Program-made: the position numbers and the translations under genes | Notes under the pieces: generated by a model | Told to the model about the DNA's origin: nothing | Seen by the model: the letters and a program-made list of their open reading frames with translations, nothing else | Databases searched by the model: none | Assembly: GCA_965220185.1 (NCBI GenBank) | Contig: OZ244807.1 | Span: 2,728,001-2,792,000 of the forward strand | Source: Azotimanducus sp965220185 | Lineage (GTDB): Bacteria > Pseudomonadota > Gammaproteobacteria > Pseudomonadales > Azotimanducaceae | DNA length: 64,000 nucleotides | Direction: 5' to 3' | Shown here: one piece after another, positions 17,177 through 26,097 of the stretch | How positions within the stretch are numbered: position 1 is the first letter of the stretch | How the letters are laid out: each line of letters begins with the position of its first letter

Positions 17177-18034
17177 TCAATCTTCCTGCGCCTCGATGCG
17201 ATAGTCACCGAATGTCTTGTCGCGCGCATCAAGCGCCTTGGTCAGGCCAGCTTCGCTCATCTGCTTGAAGAACTCGCGTGCGGGCTTGCTCATCGCGGCG
17301 AGCTGCTGCGTGTCGGTGGACGCGCGGATAGCCGCCCGAATGCCCATCAAATCCATTTGTCGATGCACCGTCCGCTTGTTGAACTGCGTCAGCTCCGGAG
17401 GCACGCCGGCGACCCGCCTCGCGTAGTGGAGCACCTTCGCTTCCAATTCCGCTTCGTCGAAAGATTCATTGGCGAATCCGTAGCGAACGGCCTCCTCTCC
17501 GGTCATCGAATCCCCCGTCAGCATCAGGTGCATGGCTTTGCGCATGCCGACAATCCATGGATAGAAGTTGTTGTCGGGCGGCGAGATGTTGCGCACCACC
17601 GGATAGCCGATCTGCGCGTCCCTTGCCACATAGACGAGGTCGCACGATTGCGCCAGCTCGCTCCCACCGGCGAGGCAGTAGCCATGAACCTGAGCGATGA
17701 CCGGCTTGGCGAGATCCCATATCCAAAAGCAGCCATCGACGACATGCCTCGGCCAGTGCGCAAGTCCGCCGGGCGTGTAGAAAGGCTCGGTTTGCGGCTC
17801 GCCGCGCAGAAGGGAAGTCAAGTCGTAGCCGGCACTGAACGCCTTGCCAGCGCCGCGAATGATGTTGACATGTATGTCTGCATCCTTGTCTGCGCGCTCA
17901 AGCTCGGCGAAGAGCTCGCAGCGAAGCGCATTTGATAGCGCGTTTCGCTTCTCCGGCCTATTCAAGGTGATTCGATTGACGTGCTCGGCGGGCGCGTCAA
18001 CGAGGAGATAAGCGTAGTCGCTCACAGTGCTCAA
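17177..18034 (-). CDS. Enoyl-CoA hydratase/isomerase family protein
   Basis: 285 residues of the crotonase fold. ITLNRPEKRNALSNAL starts the fold. The oxyanion-hole and CoA-site motifs are GAGKAFSAGYDLTSLL and VHGYCLAGGSELAQSCDLVY, followed by AQIGYPVVRNISPP and LTGDSMTGEEAVRYGFANE. The second catalytic glutamate of typical hydratases (in the segment after IGYPVV) is not obvious, so the reaction (hydration, isomerisation or other) is uncertain. It probably acts in fatty acid or related acyl-CoA breakdown. Confidence 0.85.
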   Translation of the reverse strand: MSTVSDYAYLLVDAPAEHVNRITLNRPEKRNALSNALRCELFAELERADKDADIHVNIIRGAGKAFSAGYDLTSLLRGEPQTEPFYTPGGLAHWPRHVVDGCFWIWDLAKPVIAQVHGYCLAGGSELAQSCDLVYVARDAQIGYPVVRNISPPDNNFYPWIVGMRKAMHLMLTGDSMTGEEAVRYGFANESFDEAELEAKVLHYARRVAGVPPELTQFNKRTVHRQMDLMGIRAAIRASTDTQQLAAMSKPAREFFKQMSEAGLTKALDARDKTFGDYRIEAQED

Positions 18035-18088
18035 CCAACGTACAAGGCGGGCATCTTAAGCCGCGACGCTGAGATGCGGCAAATGTAC

Positions 18089-18102
18089 AGTGCCTGTCCC
18101 TG
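18089..18102 (+). repeat. Solo GTGCCTGTCCCTG word
   Basis: AGTGCCTGTCCCTG occurs here without its inverted partner, between the enoyl-CoA hydratase start and palindromic element B. It is identical to the word at 6671-6684, and the last 13 bases match 4444-4456. Confidence 0.55.
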
Positions 18103-18149
18103 ACGCTTGCGCTCGTTTTCCGTTAGGCTTTGGAACTTTGTTCACTCTA

Positions 18150-18414
18150 GTGCTCCATCAAACTAATAATACCGGATCAGTGGCTGCGGGCAGGTTCCGT
18201 GCAAGGCGCGTCGCGCAGGGAATACCCCGCCGTATTGCCAAGCGGCGCAACGCCGCACGGGGCCTGCCCACAGCCACCCGAAGGGCGCGCCCACAAACGC
18301 CCATCTGCTGCGTTGCGGCCCTTGGCAATACGGCGGGGTATTCCCTGCGCGACGCGCCTTGCATCTGGGCGCTTGTGGGTGCGCTGATCCGGCATTATTA
18401 GTTTGATGGAGCAC
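18150..18414. mobile_element. Palindromic MITE-like element, copy B
   Basis: 265 bp with terminal inverted repeats GTGCTCCATCAAACTAATA at both ends and TA on each flank (18148-18149, 18415-18416). A long inner inverted repeat of about 50 bp (about 18200-18252 with 18314-18362) includes CGCAGGGAATA and TATTGCCAAG in one arm and their complements in the other, so the whole element can fold into one extended hairpin. It has no credible ORF. The TA target and short non-coding body suggest a MITE mobilised by an IS630/Tc1-type transposase, not present here. Confidence 0.85.
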
Positions 18415-18417
18415 TAA

Positions 18418-19239
18418 TTGCCGCGTGCGGAGAACCTCTTGAAATCTGAACAGCCTCTGCCTGCCGCTACGGTGCTTGTGGTTCGCGATGGCGCGAACGG
18501 AATCGAAGTGTTCATGGTGCGCCGGCACCATCAGATTGACGTTGCTTCCGGTGCGCTTGTGTTTCCCGGCGGCAAGACTGATCCACAGGACGAAGACGAG
18601 AGGCTGCGCCTGCTTTGCGACGGGCCTGATGATGCGCTTCGTGTCTACCGCATCGCTGCCATTCGAGAAGCCTTCGAGGAGTGCGGTGTCTTGCTCGCAC
18701 GCACCGCAGGCGACCGGGACTTAGTGAGCGGGGAGCGCGTTGCCGAGCTGCAAGACTGGCGCAATCGCATTCACAAGGGCGAAGCGAGCTTGCATGATCT
18801 GCTCACGCGCGAGCAGCTTCGCCTCGCTGGCGATGTCCTTGTCGAGTTTGCGCATTGGGTGACGCCGGATCTCATGTCGAAGCGATTCGACACGTGGTTT
18901 TTCCTCGTGCCTGCACCGCACGACCAGCTTCTCGTCCACGACGGGCATGAATCGGTGGACTCGGTCTGGATTCAACCGGAGGACGCCATTCGCGCCGCCA
19001 AGGACGGCACGCACACTATCATCTTCCCAACACTGTGCAACATTGAGAAGCTTGCGGTGGCAAGTTCGGTGGACGACGCGCTTGATCGCGCACGCCATTC
19101 ACCCGTCGTGGAGGTGATGCCCCGCAGTGAGAAGCGCGAGGATGGGATTTATCTTGTTATCCCCGAAGAAGCCGGCTATCCGGTCAGTTCCGTGAAGCTG
19201 CCCGAAAGAGCGCTTAAGAGCCAAAGTCGTCAAACTTGA
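18418..19239 (+). CDS. Nudix hydrolase, NUDT19-like
   Basis: 273 residues from TTG 18418 (a second TTG lies at 18439). The Nudix box is split, as in NUDT19/RP2-type acyl-CoA diphosphatases: LVFPGGKTDPQDEDERLRLL, an insertion, then IREAFEECGVLLA with the metal-binding Glu pair. It is followed by HWVTPDLMSKRFDTWFFLVP, typical for this group. The likely substrate is a CoA or other nucleoside diphosphate derivative. The start codon lies 1 bp after the TA flank of element B, so the native promoter and possibly the original first codons were displaced by the insertion. The 3' end overlaps nqrF tail to tail by 26 bp. Confidence 0.83.
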   Translation: MPRAENLLKSEQPLPAATVLVVRDGANGIEVFMVRRHHQIDVASGALVFPGGKTDPQDEDERLRLLCDGPDDALRVYRIAAIREAFEECGVLLARTAGDRDLVSGERVAELQDWRNRIHKGEASLHDLLTREQLRLAGDVLVEFAHWVTPDLMSKRFDTWFFLVPAPHDQLLVHDGHESVDSVWIQPEDAIRAAKDGTHTIIFPTLCNIEKLAVASSVDDALDRARHSPVVEVMPRSEKREDGIYLVIPEEAGYPVSSVKLPERALKSQSRQT

Positions 19240-20437
19240 TATTCTCAGGCTCGACGCCAAGGCTGTCCAAAGTAGCCAGCACTGCCGCAATCATCGGCGG
19301 CGGCCCACACAGGTAATACTCGCAATCTTCCGGCGCGGGATGCTCGGCGAGATAGTTGTCGAGCACCACCTGATGAATGAAGCCGAGATGCCCCTTCCAG
19401 TCATCTTCCGGCAAGGGGTCGGAGAGCGCCACATGCCACTCAAAGTTGGGATAAGCCTTGGCAAGCTCGTCGAACTCTTCGACGTAGAACATCTCGCGCA
19501 GGCTGCGCGCACCGTACCAATAGCTCATCTTGGTCGTGCGCCCGCAGCGCTTGAGTTCATCGAATATCTGCGAGCGCAGCGGCGCCATGCCCGCACCGCC
19601 GCCAATCCAAATCTTCTCGGCTTCGGTATCGTTGACAAAAAACTCGCCGTAAGGGCCGAACACCGTCACCTTGTCGCCCGGTTTCAAGCTGAAACAATAG
19701 GACGACATCTTGCCTGGCGGAAAGCTTGTCCCCGGCGGCGGTGAGGCGATGCGAATATTGAACTTGAGGATGCCTCTCTCTTCCGGGTAGTTGGCCATTG
19801 AGTAGGCGCGAATCGTCTGCTCGTCAACGTTGCTCTCGTTGTCCCACACGCGAAAGCGTTCCCAATCGCCTTGATACTCCTCCTCGACCTCGATGTCGCG
19901 GTAGTTCATGTCGTAGGGCGGAATCTCAAGCTGTACGAAGCCGCCCGCCTTGAAGTTGACATCTTCGCCTTCCGGCAAGCGCAGATTGAGCTCCTTGATG
20001 AAGGTCGCGACATTGTGATTGTCGATCACCTCGCATTCCCAACGCTTGACGCCAAAAGCGTCTTCCGGCACTTGAATGCGCATCGCCTGCTTGACCGATA
20101 CTTGACAGGAAAGACGCCATTGCTCGCGAATTTCACGACGCGAAAAATGCCCTTCTTCGGTGGAAATGATGGAGCCGCCACCTTCGAACACCTGGCAACG
20201 GCACTGACCGCAGGTGCCGCCGCCGCCGCAGGCGCTCGACAGGAATATGCCTTGCGACGCCAGGGTGCCAAGCAGCTTGTCGCCAGCAGGCACCGACAGC
20301 GTCGATTCCGCGTTGATCTCGATATCTACATCACCGCTCGCCACAAGCCGCGCGCGCGCCGCCAAAATGACCGCCACCAGAAACAGCACGGTGCCGGTGA
20401 ACATGCCTACACCTAGCAAAATGGTTGTCGTCAACAT
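19214..20437 (-). CDS. nqrF: Na+-translocating NADH:quinone reductase subunit F
   Basis: 407 residues. One N-terminal transmembrane helix (about 5-27) is followed by a plant-type [2Fe-2S] domain with CGGGGTCGQC and the fourth Cys in WRLSCQV. Then come an FAD domain (RAYSMANYPEE) and an NADH domain (WIGGGAGMAPLRSQ, YYLCGPPPMI). It is the electron entry point: NADH to FAD to 2Fe-2S. It is the last gene of the nqr operon, 32 bp after nqrE. Confidence 0.97.
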   Translation of the reverse strand: MLTTTILLGVGMFTGTVLFLVAVILAARARLVASGDVDIEINAESTLSVPAGDKLLGTLASQGIFLSSACGGGGTCGQCRCQVFEGGGSIISTEEGHFSRREIREQWRLSCQVSVKQAMRIQVPEDAFGVKRWECEVIDNHNVATFIKELNLRLPEGEDVNFKAGGFVQLEIPPYDMNYRDIEVEEEYQGDWERFRVWDNESNVDEQTIRAYSMANYPEERGILKFNIRIASPPPGTSFPPGKMSSYCFSLKPGDKVTVFGPYGEFFVNDTEAEKIWIGGGAGMAPLRSQIFDELKRCGRTTKMSYWYGARSLREMFYVEEFDELAKAYPNFEWHVALSDPLPEDDWKGHLGFIHQVVLDNYLAEHPAPEDCEYYLCGPPPMIAAVLATLDSLGVEPENIKFDDFGS

Positions 20438-20469
20438 GCGTCAGTCTCTCTCGCCTGATTTCTTATAAG

Positions 20470-21084
20470 TCAAATGTCGATGCCACCGAAGGACATGAAG
20501 CACAGCGCGATCAGTCCGACGGCAATGAAGGTAATGCCAAGCCCTTGCAAACCGCGCGGCACGTCGCTGTACTTGAGCTTTTCGCGCACGCCTGCCAAGG
20601 CAACGATGGCGAGCGCCCAGCCGACGCCGGCACCGGCACCAAATATCGTGCTCTCAACGAAGGTGTAATCGCGCTCGACCATGAAGAGCGATGCGCCAAG
20701 AATCGCGCAGTTCACCGTGATCAGCGGCAGAAACACCCCAAGGGCGTTGTACAGGATCGGCACGAAGCGATCAAGGAACATTTCGAGGATCTGCACCATG
20801 GCAGCGATCACGCCGATGTATGAGAGATAGCCAAGAAAGCTCAAGTCCACGTCGGGGAAGCCCGCCCAAGCGAGCGCGCCTTCGCGCAGCAGCAGGTTGT
20901 AGATGAGATTGTTGACCGGCGTGGTGATGGCGAGCACGAGGATGACCGCGACGCCAAGGCCGAACGCCGTCTCGATCTTCTTGGAAATGGCAATGAACGT
21001 ACACATCCCCAAGAAATAGGTTAGCGCCATATTCTCAACGAATATGGCTTGGACGAAGAGCCCAAGATATTGCTCGAGCATCAA
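20470..21084 (-). CDS. nqrE: Na+-translocating NADH:quinone reductase subunit E
   Basis: 204 residues with six transmembrane helices. It begins LEQYLGLFVQAIFVENMALT and contains the conserved FLGMCTFIAISKK (Fe-ligating Cys region) and TVNCAILGASLFM (second half-repeat Cys). NqrE pairs with NqrD to form the membrane iron centre. It overlaps nqrD by 4 bp (21081-21084). Confidence 0.97.
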   Translation of the reverse strand: MMLEQYLGLFVQAIFVENMALTYFLGMCTFIAISKKIETAFGLGVAVILVLAITTPVNNLIYNLLLREGALAWAGFPDVDLSFLGYLSYIGVIAAMVQILEMFLDRFVPILYNALGVFLPLITVNCAILGASLFMVERDYTFVESTIFGAGAGVGWALAIVALAGVREKLKYSDVPRGLQGLGITFIAVGLIALCFMSFGGIDI

Positions 21085-21743
21085 TACGCCTCCCGATACT
21101 GAAGGTTAGGCGCGATCTCGTATTCGGGTTCTTCGGCTTGGCTCGGCTTCCATTCGCGCAGCGCCCAAATAAGCAGTCCGATAATGAAGAACGCCGACGG
21201 CGAGAGCAGCATCATGCCGTTCGGCACATACCAGCCACCGTTGTTGACGGTCTTGAAGAGTTCAAAGCCCATGATCGCGCCTGTGCCGATCGGTTCGCGG
21301 AACACCGCCACGAGCAGCAGGATGACGCTGTAGCCGAGGGCGTTGCCAAGCCCGTCGAGCGCGGACAGTCCCGGTGGATTCTGCATGGCAAAGGCTTCGG
21401 CGCGACCAAGGACAATGCAGTTGGTGATGATGAGGCCCACAAACACCGACAGGCGCTTGGAAATATCGTAGACGAGCGCCTGCAGCACCTGATCGACCAC
21501 GATCACCAAGGACGCGATGATCGTCATCTGCACAATAATGCGAATGTTGGTCGGCACATGATTGCGCACCAGCGACACAGCGACGTTAGACAAGGTCGTC
21601 ACAAAAATCACCGCCGCGCACATCACTAGCGTGTTGGACATGCTGATGGTGACTGCGAGCGCCGAGCAGATGCCGAGCACTTGCAGCGCAATCGGATTGT
21701 TGTCGAAGATTGGATCAACCAGTGCCTTTTTGCCAGTTGCCAT
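21081..21743 (-). CDS. nqrD: Na+-translocating NADH:quinone reductase subunit D
   Basis: 220 residues from ATG 21743 (MATGKKALVDPIFDNNPIAL). The upstream open frame runs back into nqrC without similarity. Six hydrophobic helices, with VTISMSNTLVMCAAVIFVT and LIITNCIVLGRAEAFA, carry the two conserved cysteines, related to NqrE and RnfE. It overlaps nqrE and follows nqrC by 20 bp. Confidence 0.96.
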   Translation of the reverse strand: MATGKKALVDPIFDNNPIALQVLGICSALAVTISMSNTLVMCAAVIFVTTLSNVAVSLVRNHVPTNIRIIVQMTIIASLVIVVDQVLQALVYDISKRLSVFVGLIITNCIVLGRAEAFAMQNPPGLSALDGLGNALGYSVILLLVAVFREPIGTGAIMGFELFKTVNNGGWYVPNGMMLLSPSAFFIIGLLIWALREWKPSQAEEPEYEIAPNLQYREAY

Positions 21744-21763
21744 GTCTATGTACCTCCCGTTCC

Positions 21764-22570
21764 CTAACTCGCCTGTGCATCGCCCGCCGGCTTCAAACGA
21801 TTCAGCATCGGCCCGTAGCCGAGCTCGCCCGTCCAAAAGGCGATGAGGTTCTCGACGCCGCGCGTCGTCAAAGTCGCACCCGAAAGTGCATCGATTTCAT
21901 ATTCGCTGCCTGAGCGCGTCTTCACAAGCCGCACCGCTGGCTCGCCCGCTTCGTCAAACAGCATCACGCCATCCCAGCTCGCCTTCCAGTTGGCGTTGTC
22001 CACCTCGCCGCCGAGTCCGGGCGTTTCCTTGTGCGAATAAAAGGACAGGCCCACCGAAGTCGTCAGGTCGCTGCCGATGGCCAGAAAGCCAAACAGCGTC
22101 CCCCAGAGGCCGTAGCCGCGAACCGGAATGACAAGGCGTTCAAGCTCACCAGCTGCGTCTCGCTTGAAATAGGCGAGACCTATGTTCTCGCGCCGCCCGA
22201 GCGTCGCGACATCTTCTTCGGCGCTTAAATCGCGCGAGGATTCTGGGAAGCGCGCTGCGCGAATTTGGTCATAGCTCTCAGGATCGACATCGCTGGTGAA
22301 TTCGCCTGTCTGCAAATCCACCGCGCGCACTTCAAAGCTCTCGAAGAGTTCAGCAGCGCCGCGACCCTGCGCATCCGTCGTTTCGCCTGCGGGCAGCAGT
22401 CCTGCCGCGCGCAGGATATTCTGCTTGCGGTCGAGTTCCTTGTTGATATCTTGGCGAGGCTTCAGGCTCACCGCCGTGAAGGAGACGACGATCGAGCACA
22501 GCAGGCAGACGATCACCGACACAACAAGGATGTTTTTGATGCCCTCACGCGGTCCGACTGGCACGAGCAC
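21764..22570 (-). CDS. nqrC: Na+-translocating NADH:quinone reductase subunit C
   Basis: About 268 residues. One N-terminal transmembrane helix (NILVVSVIVCLLCSIVVSFT) leads into a periplasmic FMN-binding domain. The covalent flavin site is SGATLTTRG, with FMN on Thr through a phosphoester. The open frame reaches back to 22633 inside nqrB, but the best starts are GTG 22570 or GTG 22564, giving an overlap with nqrB of 26 or 20 bp. FMN attachment would need ApbE, which is not in the window. Confidence 0.93.
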   Translation of the reverse strand: MLVPVGPREGIKNILVVSVIVCLLCSIVVSFTAVSLKPRQDINKELDRKQNILRAAGLLPAGETTDAQGRGAAELFESFEVRAVDLQTGEFTSDVDPESYDQIRAARFPESSRDLSAEEDVATLGRRENIGLAYFKRDAAGELERLVIPVRGYGLWGTLFGFLAIGSDLTTSVGLSFYSHKETPGLGGEVDNANWKASWDGVMLFDEAGEPAVRLVKTRSGSEYEIDALSGATLTTRGVENLIAFWTGELGYGPMLNRLKPAGDAQAS

Positions 22571-23747
22571 GCCTCCGCTTGATGTTGGATTGCACCACGA
22601 AATAATCGATGAGCGGCGCAAACAGATTGCCAAATAGGATCGCGAGCATCATGCCTTCGGGAAAGGCGGGGTTGACGACGCGAATCAGCGCGCACATGAA
22701 GCCGATCAGCGCGCCGTAGATCCATCGGCCGCGGTTCGTCATTGAGGCTGACACCGGATCGGTCGCCATGAACACGGTGCCGAAGGCGAATCCACCGATC
22801 ACAAGATGCCAATGCAAGGGCATGCCAAACATGGGATTGGTCGAACTGCCTGCGAACATATTGAACAGCAGCACCGTGCCAGCCATGCCGAGCACCACGC
22901 CCGCCATGATGCGCCAGGAGGCAATGCGATTCACCAGCAGAATTGCCGCGGCGATCAATATCGCGAGCGTCGAGGTCTCTCCCATGCTGCCCGGTATGGT
23001 GCCGAGGAAGGCATCGAGCCATTGCACGCCATAGGGATCGCCAATCGCCGCATTGCCAAGCGGCGTTGCGCGCGTGAAGCCATCGACCGCCACCCAGACG
23101 CTGTCGCCAGAGAGCTCAGCAGGATAGGCGAAGTAGACGAACGCACGGGCGGTGCAGGCTGGGTTCAGGAAGTTCTTGCCAGTGCCGCCAAAGACCTCCT
23201 TGCCGATCACCACGCCAAAAATGATGCCGGTGGCGGCAATCCACAGGGGCACATCGGCCGGCAAAATGAGTGTGTAGAGAATGCTGGTGACGAAGAAGCC
23301 CTCGTTGACCTCGTGCCCGCGCTTGGCTGCGAACAGGATCTCAAAGGAGACGCCTGAGAGAAATACGACGATGTAGAGCGGGATAAAGTACGCGAGGCCG
23401 TGAATCAAGTTGTCCCACGCACTTGTCGGGTCGTAGCTCGTCAGCAGGTCGAGGAAGAAACCGCGCCAGTTGTCTACGCTTTCAATGCCGCTTGCGGCCA
23501 TCGCTAGATTGGCCTGGTAGCCGACATTCCAGGCACCGAACACGCCGGGAATAAAAGCGCAGAGCCATACGGTGATCATGATGCGCTTGAGGTCGAGGCC
23601 GTCGCGCACATGCGACGGGCCGTCGGTCACATGCCCAGGCGTGTACAGCGCCGTATCGATCGCTTCATACAGCGGATACAGCGTTTGCAGCTTGCCGCCC
23701 TTTTCAAAGTGCGGCGCAATGGAATCGAGAAAACCGCGCAGATTCAC
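22545..23747 (-). CDS. nqrB: Na+-translocating NADH:quinone reductase subunit B
   Basis: 400 residues from GTG 23747 (VNLRGFLDSIAPHFEKGGKL), 4 bp after the nqrA stop. It is polytopic, with GGTGKNFLNPACTARAFVYF and the covalent FMN-Thr site DGFTRATPLG. It forms part of the Na+ channel and, with NqrA, the quinone site. The annotated frame could extend upstream to 23825 inside nqrA, but family similarity starts at the GTG. Confidence 0.95.
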   Translation of the reverse strand: MNLRGFLDSIAPHFEKGGKLQTLYPLYEAIDTALYTPGHVTDGPSHVRDGLDLKRIMITVWLCAFIPGVFGAWNVGYQANLAMAASGIESVDNWRGFFLDLLTSYDPTSAWDNLIHGLAYFIPLYIVVFLSGVSFEILFAAKRGHEVNEGFFVTSILYTLILPADVPLWIAATGIIFGVVIGKEVFGGTGKNFLNPACTARAFVYFAYPAELSGDSVWVAVDGFTRATPLGNAAIGDPYGVQWLDAFLGTIPGSMGETSTLAILIAAAILLVNRIASWRIMAGVVLGMAGTVLLFNMFAGSSTNPMFGMPLHWHLVIGGFAFGTVFMATDPVSASMTNRGRWIYGALIGFMCALIRVVNPAFPEGMMLAILFGNLFAPLIDYFVVQSNIKRRRARASRTA

Positions 23748-23751
23748 CGCC

Positions 23752-25101
23752 CTAGCCCTCTTTCTCGATGGTGTTGAGCGTGGCGCGCAGCACCGGGCCG
23801 TACTCATACTTCGCCGGACACGCATAGGTGCAGAGCGCTAGATCTTCTTCGTCGAGTTCAAGCGCGCCAAGCGCTATCGCTGTTTCGATATCGCCGACGA
23901 GGATGGCGCGCAGCAGCTGCGTTGGCAGCACATCGAGCGGCACCACCGCTTCGTAGGTGCCGATCGGCACCATCGCGCGCGGGCTGCCGTTGGTTGTCGT
24001 GGTGAAGTTTGGCGTGCGCCCCAGCCATCGCGACAAGTAGATCGGCAACACAGAATGCTTGTCTCGTCCCGGGGAAAGGTAGCCGAAGAGCTTGCGTTCG
24101 GCATCCTCGAAGATGACGCTGACTTGCGTGTGCAAGCGACCGAGAAAAGCGAGCGGTCCGGCGGTCTGATGACCTGTCAGCACGGAACCGGAGATGCAGC
24201 GAAGGCGCTTTTCCTCAACGCCCGCAAGCTGGCCTTGCACAAGATCGACGATACTTGCGCCGACGCGCGTCTCGACAAGGTGCGGGTCCTTGAACCCCGG
24301 CCCGGCAAGTGACACCACGCGGCGCATATCGAGCACTCCATCGGAAAACAGCCTGCCAATGGCAATGACTTCCTGATAGCCGATCGACCAGACCGTCTTG
24401 CTCGCACCGACAGGATCAAGGAAATGAATGTGCGTGCCGGCAAGCCCTGCTGGATGCGGGCCTTCAAAGCGCTCAACGCGCACGCGCGGGTTGTCTGCCG
24501 CGGGCGCTTCGCCATGCGCATCCATGCACACGAACACCGGCCCTTCGGTGAGATGCGTGAGCACCTCGACGCCGGACGCAAAATGCTTCGGACGCTCGCC
24601 GATGACGAGGTTCGCATCGGCCGCCAGAGGGTTTGTATCCATGGCGGTGACGAAAATGGAATTGGGCACTTGATCGAGGCTCGGCACACGGCTGAAGGGG
24701 CGGGTGCGAAAAGCAACCCACAGACCTGAGCTCATCAGCCGTTCGACGATACTCGCACGAGACAAGGTTTCGACGGGCTGCGGGTCGTCAACAAAGGGCG
24801 CCTCGAAGGACTCGTCTTCAATGTCGATTTCAACTGACAGGAGCGCCCGTTTAGCGCCGCGGTTGATAGCCGCAACGCGCCCGGTCGCTGGCGAAACATA
24901 GCTGAGGCCGGGGGTCTTGCGGTCTTCGAACAGGGGGTCGCCAATCCGCACTTCATCGCCCACCTGCACCGCCATGCTCGGACGCATGCCGTGGAACTCG
25001 CCGCCGAGAATAGCGACGCTTGAGAGCGGCTCGCTCAAACTGATTTCCTGACGCGGCGCACCCTCGATCGGCAGGTCGATTCCTTTTTCGAGTTGAAACA
25101 T
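23752..25101 (-). CDS. nqrA: Na+-translocating NADH:quinone reductase subunit A
   Basis: 449 residues from ATG 25101 (MFQLEKGIDLPIEGAPRQEI), the normal NqrA length. Recognisable segments are DRKTPGLSYVSPATGRVAAI, YQEVIAIGRLFSDGVLDMRR, SLAGPGFKDPHLVETRVGAS and the end CPAKYEYGPVLRATLNTIEK. It is a peripheral cytoplasmic subunit contributing to quinone binding. First gene of the operon nqrABCDEF, divergent from the TauD-like gene; the promoter must lie in 25102-25227. Confidence 0.95.
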   Translation of the reverse strand: MFQLEKGIDLPIEGAPRQEISLSEPLSSVAILGGEFHGMRPSMAVQVGDEVRIGDPLFEDRKTPGLSYVSPATGRVAAINRGAKRALLSVEIDIEDESFEAPFVDDPQPVETLSRASIVERLMSSGLWVAFRTRPFSRVPSLDQVPNSIFVTAMDTNPLAADANLVIGERPKHFASGVEVLTHLTEGPVFVCMDAHGEAPAADNPRVRVERFEGPHPAGLAGTHIHFLDPVGASKTVWSIGYQEVIAIGRLFSDGVLDMRRVVSLAGPGFKDPHLVETRVGASIVDLVQGQLAGVEEKRLRCISGSVLTGHQTAGPLAFLGRLHTQVSVIFEDAERKLFGYLSPGRDKHSVLPIYLSRWLGRTPNFTTTTNGSPRAMVPIGTYEAVVPLDVLPTQLLRAILVGDIETAIALGALELDEEDLALCTYACPAKYEYGPVLRATLNTIEKEG

Positions 25102-25227
25102 GTGCTGGGAGCGACTTCCCTTGAACAAGCGCAAATGATCAGGCGCGCACGAACTCGCGCACCTGAGTGAAGCGATTATACAGAGGTTGGCTTGCATACC
25201 TGCTCGCATACACGCACTATCAACGGC

Positions 25228-26082
25228 ATGAATAGTTCGCGGGTACATCTTGGACTGCGCCGGGCGTCGCCAGCGCTCGGCGCCGAGATCAGCGGCATCG
25301 ACCTGAGCGCCTCGATCGACGCATCGCTCGCCACGCAGCTGGGGCAGGCACTGTGCGACCATCACCTGCTGATCTTTCGCAATCAACGGCTTGAACCCAA
25401 GGATCTGACTCGAGTTGGACAAGTATTCGGCAACTTGACGCAGTATCCGTTTCTGCGCCACTTGCCCGGCGAACCGTTTGTTGCGCCCGTCGTGAAGGAG
25501 CCGTGGGACACGGGCATCTTCGGCGGCGGCTGGCACACGGACACGCCGTATCTTGCCGAACCCGCCAAAGCAACCCTGCTTTATGCGTTGGAAGTGCCGG
25601 AGACCGGCGGCGATACGCTCTTCAGCAACATGCAGCTTGCCTATCGCGCCCTGCCCGATGCGATGAAGCAACGCATCGAGACTTTGCGTGGCGTGTTCGC
25701 TTCAAAGCGCGTTCACCAGAAATCCGGGGCGTTCGCAAGTTCTGCAGGACGCGCCGAGGACCGCGTTGATGCGGCTGCGCATGACGGGGCGGAAGCTCAG
25801 CATCCGCTCGTTCGTTGCCATCCTGAAACTGGCACGCCGGGCCTTCATGTCAGCCCCTTGCACCTCGCCAACATCATTGGTCTGTCCGAACAGAGCAGTG
25901 CCTCGCTCATCGAACAATTGAACGCGCACGCGGTGAAGGACGAGTTCTGTTTTCGGCTCCAGTGGCGTCCGCAGACACTCGCCGTCTGGGACAACCGCTG
26001 CCTGTTGCACTGCCCGATGGACGACTACGCTGGCGATCGGCGCGTCATGCACAGGGTGAGCATCAAAGAAAGAGCGTGTTAA
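25228..26082 (+). CDS. TauD/TfdA-family Fe(II)/2-oxoglutarate dioxygenase
   Basis: 284 residues from ATG 25228; an in-frame ATG 25192 would add 12 non-conserved residues. The iron-binding facial triad is visible as HTDTPYL (His-x-Asp) and the distal His in RRVMHRVSI, with WDNRCLLHCPMDDY and the Arg in the 2-oxoglutarate-binding end region. The family hydroxylates taurine, 2,4-D, alkyl sulfates and other small acids; the substrate here is unknown. The stop codon lies in a palindrome (26075-26086). Confidence 0.85.
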   Translation: MNSSRVHLGLRRASPALGAEISGIDLSASIDASLATQLGQALCDHHLLIFRNQRLEPKDLTRVGQVFGNLTQYPFLRHLPGEPFVAPVVKEPWDTGIFGGGWHTDTPYLAEPAKATLLYALEVPETGGDTLFSNMQLAYRALPDAMKQRIETLRGVFASKRVHQKSGAFASSAGRAEDRVDAAAHDGAEAQHPLVRCHPETGTPGLHVSPLHLANIIGLSEQSSASLIEQLNAHAVKDEFCFRLQWRPQTLAVWDNRCLLHCPMDDYAGDRRVMHRVSIKERAC

Positions 26083-26097
26083 CACGCCCTAAGCCGA
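26075..26097. repeat. Palindrome with a copy near 43 kb
   Basis: CGTGTTAACACG (26075-26086) is a perfect palindrome spanning the TauD-like stop codon. GTGTTAACACGCCCTAAGCC (26078-26097) is nearly repeated at 42999-43019 (GTGTGAACACGCCCTAAAGCC). It may be a small dispersed repeat or a transcription terminator stem. Confidence 0.45.
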
